From Salinicoccus sediminis (lineage in GTDB: Bacteria > Bacillota > Bacilli > Staphylococcales > Salinicoccaceae), in the NCBI RefSeq assembly GCF_000986795.1, contig NZ_LAYZ01000001.1, positions 186,001 through 250,000 on the forward strand: a DNA stretch of 64,000 nucleotides, written 5' to 3'. Position 1 is the first letter of the stretch. Every line of letters begins with the position of its first letter. Shown in pieces: positions 49,830-57,929 of this stretch. Position numbers and translations under genes: made by a program. The notes under the pieces are model-generated. The model was not told the DNA's origin, made no database searches, and saw only the letters and a program-made list of their open reading frames with translations.

Positions 49830-51008
49830 ATGGATGTTTCCAAAGAAATTATTGATGATGCGATTGATTTCAGAAGAGAACTGCACAGAAATCCGGAACT
49901 CAGCACCATGGAACATGAAACCTCCCGGCGTATACGCGGGCAGTTGGACAAGCTGGGGATTCCTTATAAAGACGGGTTTGCCGGTACAGGCATACGCGGG
50001 ATCATAGAAGGGAAGCACCCGGGCGGGACAGTTGGCCTCAGGGCGGATATTGATGCACTGCCGATCGATGAAATGTCGGGGGAGCCTTTCAGTTCGGAGA
50101 ATCCCGGTGTCATGCATGCATGTGGACATGACGCCCATACTTCGATGCTGATTGCGACTGCACGCGTGCTCCTCGGGCGCCTTGACGAAATACATGGAAC
50201 TGTACTGCTCCTATTCCAGCCTGCTGAAGAGCTTTCCCCTGTGGGGGGCTCCCAAAGGATGATGGATGACGGCGTCTTTAAAGACTATACACCTGACGTC
50301 CTGATTGGACAGCATGTATGGCCGGGGCTCGAAGTTGGAAAATTTGGGGTGATGTCCGGACCGATCATGGGCAACTCGGATAAATTTTTCCTGAAGATAA
50401 AAGGTTCCGGCGGGCATGCATCCATGCCTCATGACACCGTGGATGCAATCGTCGTTGCGAACCAGGTCGTTTCATCTCTCCAGACAATTGTCAGCAGAAA
50501 TGCCGATCCCATGGAACCGGCAGTCGTGACTGTGGGCCGTTTTGAAGGCGGCACAAAACATAATGTCATTGCGGAGACGGTCGAAATAGAGGGCACGATC
50601 CGCACGCAGTCCGACAGGATGAAACAGCTTGCAAAAGAACGGTTCTTTGAGATTGTTGAAAAGGTGACCGAAGCAATGGACGCCGAAGTGGAGATACAGT
50701 TTGATGACGGCTACCCGGCCACAGTGAATACCAAAAAATGGGCAGACAGGCTCTATGATACTGTACACACATTATACGGAGAAGACGCCCTGCCGAGAGT
50801 GAACCCAAGTCTCGCAGGTGAGGATTTCAGCAGGTTCCTGCAAAAGTATCCCGGTGTCTACTACTGGCTTGGCAGTTCGGTCGGAGAAGGGCAGAAGCCG
50901 TTGCACAACCCTGCATTCAGGTTCAATGAAGACGCCGTCCATTACGGGGTGAGCGTAATGAGCCAGGCGGCCATTGATACTCTGAACACATTGAATGAGA
51001 ATGAATGA
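49830..51008 (+). CDS. M20 family amidohydrolase (N-acyl amino acid hydrolase-like)
   Basis: A 392-residue zinc or manganese aminoacylase-like hydrolase. MHACGHDAHTSML carries the metal-binding Cys/His region, QPAEE the catalytic glutamate, and PSLAGEDFSRFL the final histidine region of the HipO/AmhX class. A lid/dimer domain lies in the middle. Substrates could be N-acetyl amino acids, hippurate or indole-acetyl conjugates; this cannot be decided. Monocistronic and convergent with a TPR gene. Confidence 0.88.
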   Translation: MDVSKEIIDDAIDFRRELHRNPELSTMEHETSRRIRGQLDKLGIPYKDGFAGTGIRGIIEGKHPGGTVGLRADIDALPIDEMSGEPFSSENPGVMHACGHDAHTSMLIATARVLLGRLDEIHGTVLLLFQPAEELSPVGGSQRMMDDGVFKDYTPDVLIGQHVWPGLEVGKFGVMSGPIMGNSDKFFLKIKGSGGHASMPHDTVDAIVVANQVVSSLQTIVSRNADPMEPAVVTVGRFEGGTKHNVIAETVEIEGTIRTQSDRMKQLAKERFFEIVEKVTEAMDAEVEIQFDDGYPATVNTKKWADRLYDTVHTLYGEDALPRVNPSLAGEDFSRFLQKYPGVYYWLGSSVGEGQKPLHNPAFRFNEDAVHYGVSVMSQAAIDTLNTLNENE

Positions 51009-51043
51009 AAATAGACCCCGTCCCGTAGATTTGGGACGGGATC
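51007..51043 (-). terminator. Terminator of the minus-strand TPR gene
   Basis: GATCCCGTCCC/GGGACGGGGTC stem with one mismatch, followed on the minus strand by TATTTTC. It overlaps the end of the M20 gene. Confidence 0.68.
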
Positions 51044-51044
51044 G

Positions 51045-51620
51045 TCATACCTGGGCATTGATTTTACCATCACAGTATTCCAGGGCTTCACTTGCGTACC
51101 CGGCGAAAGCCGGATCGTTATTTTGAATTGCCAGTGATCGGGCCTTATCAAAAGCTGCTCTCGCCCAGTTGTAATGCCGCATTTCCATGTAGCATTTCCC
51201 GCGCTGATATTCCAGTGTTCCTGCGTATTGGTCATAATCATGCCTGTTGATGATGGTTTCAGCTTTTTCGAAGCACAACAGTGCTTTTTTGTATTCATCG
51301 GCATATATATAGCTTACACCGAGATTTATGAAGGAGTGCACCTGTCTGTGTTCCTCATCTGACAGCAGACGCAGGTTCTCTGAATGATAATGGATGGACT
51401 CATCCGGTTTGTTTATTATTCTGTAAAGGTTGCCCAGCGATCCGGTTGCGAACAGTTTCTCCTCTATGGAAAGCTGATCCTGCTCCAGCTGTTCCTCGAG
51501 ATTGAATATGACATCCAGTACTTTCACATCACCGTCTGCCTGTTCCCTCAGATTCTGCTCCGGGTCATAATAAGCATGCTGAAATACATTTTCAACTCTT
51601 TTTACAATCGAATGATTCAT
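51045..51620 (-). CDS. Tetratricopeptide repeat protein
   Basis: A 191-residue soluble protein with about four TPR-like helix pairs (for example EKLFATGSLGNLYRI, FINLGVSYIYADEYKKAL and EYQRGKCYMEMRHYNWARAAF). It looks like a piece of the Rap/PlcR-type regulator repeat fold but has no DNA-binding domain, so a regulator role is unproven. I chose the ATG at 51620 (MNHSIV) because AGAGGGG would be too close to the upstream tandem ATGs at 51629. Partner unknown. Confidence 0.75.
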   Translation of the reverse strand: MNHSIVKRVENVFQHAYYDPEQNLREQADGDVKVLDVIFNLEEQLEQDQLSIEEKLFATGSLGNLYRIINKPDESIHYHSENLRLLSDEEHRQVHSFINLGVSYIYADEYKKALLCFEKAETIINRHDYDQYAGTLEYQRGKCYMEMRHYNWARAAFDKARSLAIQNNDPAFAGYASEALEYCDGKINAQV

Positions 51621-51704
51621 CCACATCATCCCCTCTGTTTTTAATGTGAACCCTCCATGACTGTTGACATTTTACACGTATAGCATACCACTAACTCAAT
51701 AATG

Positions 51705-51719
51705 TGGAAAGCGGTAACA
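51705..51719 (+). promoter_or_regulatory. Possible cre (catabolite-responsive) site
   Basis: TGGAAAGCGGTAACA matches the CcpA-site pattern WTGNAANCGNWNNCW at 14 of 15 positions by eye. It lies between the divergent TPR and GNAT-like genes, 87 bp from the latter. Short degenerate motif, so weak. Confidence 0.35.
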
Positions 51720-51733
51720 GTCAGCAGCTGCCT

Positions 51734-51756
51734 CCGGATGTTTGAAACATCCGGAT
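51734..51756. promoter_or_regulatory. Perfect palindrome upstream of the GNAT-like gene
   Basis: TCCGGATGTTT and its exact complement are separated by a single base. No T run follows, so it is more like an operator or mRNA hairpin than a terminator. Confidence 0.4.
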
Positions 51757-51805
51757 TAGGTAAATAGACCAGTAATGATAATACAGATTATGAGGAGGAA
51801 GCAGC

Positions 51806-52078
51806 TTGGATATTAAAAAAGGCGATAATAAATTCTTCATCGGCGAAGATGAGCTCAACCCGGAAGGTGAACTTGTTTTTGACACTGATGAGAATGGGGA
51901 CTATGTGATCAAACATACGGAAGTGAAAGACAGTCTCAGCGGCCAGGGAGCGGGAAAAAGACTTGTGGATACGATGGTCGACTTCGCCCGACAGGAAGAT
52001 AAGAAGATAAAGGCGGAATGTCCTTTTGCCAGAAGTGTGATGGAAAAGGATGATGAGTACAGACAACTGCTCAAATAG
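51806..52078 (+). CDS. GNAT-like N-acetyltransferase, small form (YidJ type)
   Basis: A 90-residue protein of the Gcn5-related minimal acetyltransferase group (COG2388). It shows the acetyl-CoA loop SGQGAGKRLVD and the following CPFARS segment. Substrate unknown. It starts with TTG after GGAGGAAGCAGC. Monocistronic, closed by a terminator 8 bases after the stop. Confidence 0.83.
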   Translation: MDIKKGDNKFFIGEDELNPEGELVFDTDENGDYVIKHTEVKDSLSGQGAGKRLVDTMVDFARQEDKKIKAECPFARSVMEKDDEYRQLLK

Positions 52079-52085
52079 ATCAGCG

Positions 52086-52117
52086 ATGCCGGGGCTATCA
52101 TTCCCCGGCATTTTCTC
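52086..52117 (+). terminator. Terminator after the GNAT-like gene
   Basis: ATGCCGGGG/CCCCGGCAT stem with an 8-base loop and TTTTCT tail. Confidence 0.78.
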
Positions 52118-52166
52118 TGCCCTAGATATGGTGTATACTGTCAGGGTACGCGAAAGGATGATAATA

Positions 52167-54347
52167 TTGGCGAAAAGTGTAGTATTGGCTGAAAAACCTT
52201 CAGTCGCACGTGATATTGCAGGTGTGCTGAAGTGTCATAAAAAAGGGAATGGATACCTTGAAGGGGATAAGTATATAGTGACATGGGCGCTCGGCCACCT
52301 GGTTACACTGGCGGATCCGGAAAGCTACGATAATAAGTATAAGCAGTGGAAACTTGAAGATCTGCCCATGCTCCCGGAACCATTGAAGCTGACGGTCATC
52401 AAAAAATCAGGCAAACAGTTCAATGCAGTAAAATCACAGCTCATCCGCAAAGATGTAGACAGAATCATTGTTGCCACCGATGCCGGCCGGGAAGGTGAAT
52501 TGGTTGCAAGATGGATCATCGATAAAGCGAAAATCCGTAAACCGATTGAACGACTGTGGATCTCTTCAGTTACGGATAAGGCGATCAAAGAAGGTTTCGA
52601 ACGGCTGAAGCCGGGCAGGGATTATGAGAACCTGTACAAGGCGGCAGTCGCCCGTTCTGAAGCAGACTGGTATATCGGACTCAACGCTTCAAGGGCATTG
52701 ACGACAAAGTTCAATGCCCAGCTCAACTGCGGACGTGTCCAGACACCGACCCTTGCGATGATTGAGCAGCGGGAAAATGAAATCAGGAACTTCAAAACAA
52801 AGACCTATTACGGCATGGAAGCCTCCACTGGCTCAGTCAGATTCACATGGCAGGACGAGAAGGGCGGCAGCCGCAGTTTTGATGGCGGGAAAATCGACTC
52901 CATCATCCGAAAAATGGGCAATGAACACATGCAGGTGACGGATGTAAGGAAGAAAACGAAGCGGACCTATGCACCATCACTGTATGACCTGACGGAACTG
53001 CAGCGGGATGCAAACAAACAGTTCGGCCTTTCCGCCAAAGAAACACTGAATGTGATGCAGAATCTTTATGAAAGGCACAAAGTGGTGACGTATCCAAGGA
53101 CGGATTCCAGATACCTGTCGAGTGATATCGTCTCCACCATACCCGAACGGCTCAAGGCTTGCGGCATAGGCGAGTACAGAAGTACGGCAACGAAAATCCT
53201 GAGGAATAAGATCCATGTTAATCATACATTCGTCGATGATAAGAAGGTCAGTGACCACCATGCCATAATCCCGACGGAAAATCATGTCCATCCTTCGGAC
53301 TTCAGTGAACAGGAGAGGAGGGTCTATGACCTGATCGTCAAAAGGTTCCTTGCCGTCCTTCTGCCCGCACATGAATATGAACAGCTGACAGTTACTGCAG
53401 CGATGGGGTCGGAGTCATTCACAGCCCGCGGCAAAACAGTCAGGAAAAATGGCTGGAAGGAAGCTTATGCAAACAAATATGATGATGAAGAGAATGATGT
53501 ATTGGATCAGCGGCTGCCGGAGTTAAAACCCGGTGATGCGCTTAAAGTACAGAATGTCACACGGACCACAGGTCAGACGAAACCGCCTGCAAGGTTCACA
53601 GAGGCGACGCTTCTGTCAGCGATGGAGAACCCGGCAAAATATATGGAGGTCCATGACCGCAAACTGAAAGAGACGCTTCAGTCGACGGGCGGCCTCGGAA
53701 CCGTGGCGACACGTGCAGATATCATAGACAAACTCTTCAATTCATTCATGGTGGAACGCCAGGGGCAGCAGATCAGGATCACTTCCAAAGGCAGACAGCT
53801 GCTGGAACTGGTGCCGGAAGCTCTGAGGTCCCCTGCTACAACCGCAATATGGGAACAGCAACTCGAGGATATTGCCAGAGGCAATCTGGAGAAAGATGTC
53901 TTCATAGAAGAGATGAAAGCACATACGAAAAAAATCACTGCGGAAATTAAAAACAGCGATAGAAAATATAGACATGACAATATCTCTGGTAAAACATGTC
54001 CGGACTGCGGAAAACCGCTTCTCGAAGTGAACGGCAAGCGGGGCAAAATGCTCGTGTGCCAGGACCGGGAATGCGGACACCGCAAAAATGTGGCAAAGAC
54101 GACAAATGCAAGATGCCCGAAATGTAAAAAGAAAATGACGCTGAGCGGCGAAGGTGACGGACAGATATTCACATGCAGATGCGGCTACCGTGAAAAGCTT
54201 TCGGCGTTTGAAGCCCGCCGCAAAAAAGAGGGCAGAGGCAAGGTGGACAAACGCACGGTCAATAAATATCTCAAAGATCAGGAAGAAGAGGAGCCGATCA
54301 ATAACGCCCTCGCAGAACAGCTCAAAGCCCTGAACCTGGATAAATAA
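52167..54347 (+). CDS. topB: DNA topoisomerase III
   Basis: Type IA topoisomerase that removes precatenanes. The TOPRIM domain starts VVLAEKPSVARDI and has ATDAGREGELVARW. The catalytic tyrosine is in VTYPRTDSRYL (about Y309). Two C-terminal four-cysteine zinc ribbons (CPDCGK to CGHRK and CPKCKK to CRCGY) extend it to 726 residues. The TTG at 52167 is favoured: AAAGGATGA is 6 bases upstream and the product starts like staphylococcal TopB. A frame back to 52050 would overlap the GNAT gene. Located here among accessory genes. Confidence 0.93.
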   Translation: MAKSVVLAEKPSVARDIAGVLKCHKKGNGYLEGDKYIVTWALGHLVTLADPESYDNKYKQWKLEDLPMLPEPLKLTVIKKSGKQFNAVKSQLIRKDVDRIIVATDAGREGELVARWIIDKAKIRKPIERLWISSVTDKAIKEGFERLKPGRDYENLYKAAVARSEADWYIGLNASRALTTKFNAQLNCGRVQTPTLAMIEQRENEIRNFKTKTYYGMEASTGSVRFTWQDEKGGSRSFDGGKIDSIIRKMGNEHMQVTDVRKKTKRTYAPSLYDLTELQRDANKQFGLSAKETLNVMQNLYERHKVVTYPRTDSRYLSSDIVSTIPERLKACGIGEYRSTATKILRNKIHVNHTFVDDKKVSDHHAIIPTENHVHPSDFSEQERRVYDLIVKRFLAVLLPAHEYEQLTVTAAMGSESFTARGKTVRKNGWKEAYANKYDDEENDVLDQRLPELKPGDALKVQNVTRTTGQTKPPARFTEATLLSAMENPAKYMEVHDRKLKETLQSTGGLGTVATRADIIDKLFNSFMVERQGQQIRITSKGRQLLELVPEALRSPATTAIWEQQLEDIARGNLEKDVFIEEMKAHTKKITAEIKNSDRKYRHDNISGKTCPDCGKPLLEVNGKRGKMLVCQDRECGHRKNVAKTTNARCPKCKKKMTLSGEGDGQIFTCRCGYREKLSAFEARRKKEGRGKVDKRTVNKYLKDQEEEEPINNALAEQLKALNLDK

Positions 54348-54372
54348 GTGCAATACTGAAGGAGCAGATGGT

Positions 54373-54552
54373 ATGAGTATTGTATTCATGGTCATATTCA
54401 TGATTCTGATGTTTCCGATCAGTGCGACAGCATTCATCTACCTTGCCGGAAATAAGAAGGAATTCAACAGGATCATACTGTATATTTGGACAATTGCTAT
54501 ATTCATCGCCGGATTGTATGTGTTATACTTCCTATTTACAAAACTTTTATAG
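54373..54552 (+). CDS. 59-residue membrane protein after topB
   Basis: Short ORF (MSIVFMVIFM to YFLFTKLL) with two hydrophobic helices (about 1-24 and 35-56) joined by the polar AGNKKEFNR loop. GGAG lies 8 bases before the ATG, 25 bases behind topB. I do not recognise the family. It is the first of three tandem small membrane genes. Confidence 0.72.
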   Translation: MSIVFMVIFMILMFPISATAFIYLAGNKKEFNRIILYIWTIAIFIAGLYVLYFLFTKLL

Positions 54553-54589
54553 CAGACAAAGTAGACGCTTATTTTAAGGAGAGAACACT

Positions 54590-54904
54590 TTGGTTAAATG
54601 CAAAAACTGTGAACATGTATGGCCGGTAAATGCCATTTTGAAAAGATACATTACACTTGAGATTGGAATGGACTGTCCGCACTGCAGCAAAACACAATAC
54701 TTGTCGAAGGACTACAGGCAGAGAAGCATGCTGGCGACACTCCTCATTCCGCTTCTTTTGCTGATACCTGCATTCTTCGATTTTTCATTCCCGGTGATTG
54801 CCGTGATTTTTTCTGCAGCATTCATTGCACTGACATTCATACACCTCTTCACACTGGAGCTTGCGTGTGAGGAAGAGACATGGAGAAACAGCCATTATGG
54901 ATAG
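54590..54904 (+). CDS. Zinc-ribbon membrane protein (CxxC...CxxC type, TIGR04104-like)
   Basis: A 104-residue protein. The cytoplasmic N-terminus has CKNC and CPHC about 27 residues apart, a zinc ribbon with WPVN typical of the cxxc_20_cxxc family. Two transmembrane helices follow (about 48-66 and 68-88). It starts with TTG after AAGGAGAG. Overlaps the next gene by 8 bases. Function unknown. Confidence 0.8.
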   Translation: MVKCKNCEHVWPVNAILKRYITLEIGMDCPHCSKTQYLSKDYRQRSMLATLLIPLLLLIPAFFDFSFPVIAVIFSAAFIALTFIHLFTLELACEEETWRNSHYG

Positions 54905-55103
54905 GGCGAAGCGCAATATAAAAATCCTTGCGGTAATACTGCTCCTCTATCTCATTCTTTCCAATCTGGTCATTGATACGGCTTGGTGGGCGCAGCTGAT
55001 CGTAGTGCTGCTCGGACTGTCTGCAGTGATGCAGAATTACCGGACACTGCGCAAAGCCGAGATACAGAAAAAGAAAGAAGAGATTGACAGTAACAGAGAA
55101 TAG
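54897..55103 (+). CDS. 68-residue two-helix membrane protein
   Basis: Starts MDRAKRNIKIL with two hydrophobic helices (about 8-25 and 30-46) and a Lys/Glu-rich C-terminus (EIQKKKEEIDSNRE). ATG 54897 lies within the end of the zinc-ribbon gene, so translation is coupled. An upstream in-frame ATG at 54861 is also inside that gene. Family not recognised. Confidence 0.7.
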   Translation: MDRAKRNIKILAVILLLYLILSNLVIDTAWWAQLIVVLLGLSAVMQNYRTLRKAEIQKKKEEIDSNRE

Positions 55104-55108
55104 TTCCT

Positions 55109-55140
55109 AAATCACCCTGCTCGGGTGGTTTATTTATTTT
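55109..55140 (+). terminator. Terminator after the small membrane genes
   Basis: AAATCACCC/GGGTGGTTT stem with a 5-base loop followed by TATTTATTTT. Confidence 0.75.
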
Positions 55141-55200
55141 GAAAAGAGATTTTTAGGGTAAACTATGACTAGACAGTAACATGATGAGAGGTGCAGACTT

Positions 55201-55593
55201 ATGGATATGGAGGAACTCTACGAAACAGCGAAGGCCAAACTTTATACCGTCAGGACATCACGGAACGGCAAGATGGGTCATGTCGCTGCGGCGCTGGTCA
55301 CAGACAGGGGGAATATATACACAGGTGTAGCCCTCGACCTGCCGTCGTCGATCGGATTTTGTGCGGAGCATTCAGCGATCGCTTCCATGGTGACAGACGG
55401 GGAATATAAAATTGATAAGATCATAGCCGTCTATGAAACCGGTGAAGTATTACCGCCATGCGGACGGTGCAGAGAACTGATCAACCAGGTGGGAGAGGAT
55501 AATTATCACTGTGAGATCGGCCTGCCCGATAACCGGACGGCGGAACTGGATGAACTGCTGCCCGAGCGCTGGGATGCAAAATATTTCATTTAA
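55201..55593 (+). CDS. Cytidine deaminase-fold protein, divergent
   Basis: A 130-residue zinc deaminase. CAEHSAI gives the first Cys ligand and catalytic Glu; PCGRCRE gives the other two cysteines. It resembles blasticidin-S or cytidine deaminases but differs from the true Cdd at 59816: the N-terminal substrate segment has RTSRNGKMGHVAAAL instead of [10 protein letters not shown]. Its substrate is open. Alone between two terminators and the AhpD-like gene. Confidence 0.82.
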   Translation: MDMEELYETAKAKLYTVRTSRNGKMGHVAAALVTDRGNIYTGVALDLPSSIGFCAEHSAIASMVTDGEYKIDKIIAVYETGEVLPPCGRCRELINQVGEDNYHCEIGLPDNRTAELDELLPERWDAKYFI

Positions 55594-55636
55594 CTGATAT
55601 AGTATTATTACAGGAAATACAGAAAGGGAGGTTATC

Positions 55637-55981
55637 ATGGCAAATAATTTCAAAGATATCAATACGGTGGCACAGGGGAATACAAAAAGGCTGCAGAAGA
55701 CGATTCCGGAGACGATGAAAAGCTTCAAGATCCTCCAGGACTCAGCATATAAGGCAGGGGCTCTGGATGAAAAGACGAAGGAATTTGCTGCTTTGACATA
55801 TGCCATTGCAGATAAATGTGAGGGCTGCATCGGCAATCACGTCAACAAGCTCATCAAGCTTGGTGCATCGCGTGAAGAGATTGCGGAAATTGCCGGCGTC
55901 GCGATCGTCATGGGCGGCGGCCCCGGCAGTGTCTACGGCGGAAAGGCGCTGCAGGCGTATGACGATTCCATAGATTCATAA
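55637..55981 (+). CDS. Carboxymuconolactone decarboxylase family protein (AhpD-like)
   Basis: A 114-residue helical protein with the redox motif CEGCIGNHV (CxxC plus His), the hallmark of AhpD-like peroxidase-system proteins rather than of true decarboxylases. A strong AAAGGGAGG site precedes it. The gene lies 43 bases after the deaminase-like gene and may share its transcript. Role in peroxide handling is inferred from the motif. Confidence 0.86.
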   Translation: MANNFKDINTVAQGNTKRLQKTIPETMKSFKILQDSAYKAGALDEKTKEFAALTYAIADKCEGCIGNHVNKLIKLGASREEIAEIAGVAIVMGGGPGSVYGGKALQAYDDSIDS

Positions 55982-56022
55982 AGAAACACGGGTTCCGGAA
56001 TTTTGGGACCCGTGTTTCTTTC
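55982..56022. terminator. Terminator between convergent AhpD-like and flavodoxin genes
   Basis: GAAACACGGGTCC-type stem (14 bp, one mismatch) with an 8-base loop and TTTCTTTC tail. Confidence 0.78.
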
Positions 56023-56050
56023 ATATCCATAACATGCATCTGAATGTTTT

Positions 56051-56638
56051 CTATTGCAATGTATTGCCGACCGGCGGGATTGGTGTGTCCTTCAGTATTC
56101 TTGCCATATGCACAAGGTTGTGGCTGAGCATCCTCGTCTGTCTGATGGTAAACTCATTCTCCTGTCCGGCTTCGATGTATGACGGTCCCGGGCCGGCATC
56201 CCCGACCCAGTACGCATTTGTGTTCGGCGGAATGGTGAATCCCAGATTGGCCATGCGCGACTGGATGGTTCCGCCTGCGCTTTTGGCACCGTCCTCATTT
56301 CCCGTCACTACTGTACCGAACCCCTTGTTGTAATACTTCGACTGCCCATTTTCCATCGTCTCACTGCTCTGGGCGTAGATCCTTTCCATCACGAGTGAAG
56401 CGAGACTGCTTCTCTGTCCATTCCATATCGGCGTCCCGATGACGAGGATATCCGCCCCGATTATCTTTTCATATATCATCGGCCATTCATCGCCGTCACC
56501 CATATCTCCAGTCATACCGACTTTGATGTTATAGTCTGAAATTCTGAGGAGTTCGCTCTCCACATCTTCACCATCCAGTATGTCCATCGATTTCCTCATG
56601 AGCGCCTCAGTGTTCGACTGGTCATCCCCATGCTTCAA
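56051..56638 (-). CDS. Flavodoxin family protein (NADPH-dependent FMN reductase-like), start uncertain
   Basis: A 195-residue FMN-binding protein with VIGTPIWNGQRSS and TVVTGNEDGAKS loops. The only usual start is TTG at 56638 (giving MKHGDDQSNTE), but upstream codons in the same frame encode ALKALYLNTS, the expected first beta strand and phosphate loop of this family. The codon where relatives have ATG is TTA (56663-56665), and no ATG, GTG or TTG occurs before the upstream stop. Either an unusual start (CTG) is used, or the gene has lost its start and makes a damaged protein. Confidence 0.72.
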   Translation of the reverse strand: MKHGDDQSNTEALMRKSMDILDGEDVESELLRISDYNIKVGMTGDMGDGDEWPMIYEKIIGADILVIGTPIWNGQRSSLASLVMERIYAQSSETMENGQSKYYNKGFGTVVTGNEDGAKSAGGTIQSRMANLGFTIPPNTNAYWVGDAGPGPSYIEAGQENEFTIRQTRMLSHNLVHMARILKDTPIPPVGNTLQ

Positions 56639-56812
56639 TGATGTATTCAGATACAGAGCTTTTAATGCCCTATAAAAATCTTCTTTATAAGTATTGTGAA
56701 ATCATATATTACTGTAATTCCCCTTCCTGTCCCCATAAAACCTGCCAATCCGTTTATGCATGAAAGGAAAATGGGTAGAGATATCATGTAATGACAGAAA
56801 GGAGTTTTATAC

Positions 56813-57553
56813 ATGGGGAAATTAGACGGGAGGACTGCACTCGTAATTGGCGGTACTTCCGGCATAGGAGAGGCGGTTGCAAAAGCATTTGCCCGTGAGG
56901 GTGCGAAAGTGGCGGCAGCCGGCAGGGATGAAACGGATGGTGCACGCATCGTGGATGAGATAAAAGAAGACGGCGGTGAAGCCATCTTCCTGCAGCTGGA
57001 CACGACGAAAGCTGAAGATGTGAAAAGCGGTGCCGCCCGCATGATCGAAAGGTTCGGCACAATTGATATCCTCTATAATGGGGCAGGTATACATGACGGT
57101 TACAAAAATGTCATTGAGCTGGATGAGGACCTGTATGATAAATTGATGGAAGTGAACGTCAAAGGAGCATTTCTTGCCGTCAGGGAAGTCCTGCCTGTCA
57201 TGCTTGATAAAGGCAGGGGAACTATCATCAATATCGGCTCGCAGTCAACATTCGTAGCCGGTGCCGGAGGTGCAGCGTATGTCACAAGTAAACATGCAAT
57301 CGAAGGGTTTACCAAACAGCTGGCATATGATTTTGGCGGAAAAGGCATTAAAGCCAACCTGATTGCACCCGGTTTTATAACCACGCCGATGGTTGAAGGT
57401 GTCGAAGATGAACGTCTCAATGATATTCCTGCAGGCAGGGCGGGCCAGCCGGAGGAAATCGCTGCGGTCGCTGTCTTTTTAGCTTCTGATGACTCTGCTT
57501 ATGTGCAGGGCGCTTCCATAAAGGCGGACGGAGGATGGACTGTGGGAAGATGA
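56813..57553 (+). CDS. SDR family oxidoreductase
   Basis: A 246-residue short-chain dehydrogenase. The nucleotide loop GGTSGIGEA is near 13-21, the NNAG-equivalent reads YNGAG, the catalytic Ser is in NIGSQS, and YVTSK holds the Tyr and Lys. The C-terminus ends GGWTVG as in FabG-like glucose/3-ketoacyl reductases. Substrate not predictable. AAAGGAG precedes the start. Paired with a small downstream gene. Confidence 0.9.
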   Translation: MGKLDGRTALVIGGTSGIGEAVAKAFAREGAKVAAAGRDETDGARIVDEIKEDGGEAIFLQLDTTKAEDVKSGAARMIERFGTIDILYNGAGIHDGYKNVIELDEDLYDKLMEVNVKGAFLAVREVLPVMLDKGRGTIINIGSQSTFVAGAGGAAYVTSKHAIEGFTKQLAYDFGGKGIKANLIAPGFITTPMVEGVEDERLNDIPAGRAGQPEEIAAVAVFLASDDSAYVQGASIKADGGWTVGR

Positions 57554-57581
57554 GTGGAAATATCAGGAAAGGGGGGACGGC

Positions 57582-57929
57582 ATGGAAACAATCAAAACAG
57601 AAAACGGCGTTGTCATCGAATATCCGGCCGGATGCGGCAATGCACCGAGGAAATTTTTCCTCGTCGAAGCCGTTGCAGCGGTGCTTGAGAAGGACGGGCC
57701 ATTTCTGGAAGGAGCTGTCACGGAGGAGGCACAACTGCCTGAGATTCCCGGCGATATTGAGAAGATAACTATGAACAGCATCATCACCCACGGCAAGGAT
57801 GCAGCAATGGAATGCACGCTTCATTTCCAGAGCAGAGCCTCTCTCGAAGCCGGCATTTTTGTCACTTTCAAGAGTGCAGGGAAGAATGTGATCAGGCGCG
57901 TGAATATTTTCCGGAAAGCGGCTGAATGA
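57582..57929 (+). CDS. NTF2-like fold protein (hypothetical)
   Basis: A 115-residue soluble protein. The order of helices then strands (FFLVEAVAAVLEKDGPFLEGAVTEEA, then GKDAAMECTLHF and GIFVTFKSAGKN) suggests the NTF2/SnoaL-like alpha+beta barrel, where many members bind or convert small molecules. AGGAAAGGGGGG lies before ATG 57582, 28 bases after the SDR gene, so they form one unit. Fold call is by eye, with moderate doubt. Confidence 0.65.
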   Translation: METIKTENGVVIEYPAGCGNAPRKFFLVEAVAAVLEKDGPFLEGAVTEEAQLPEIPGDIEKITMNSIITHGKDAAMECTLHFQSRASLEAGIFVTFKSAGKNVIRRVNIFRKAAE

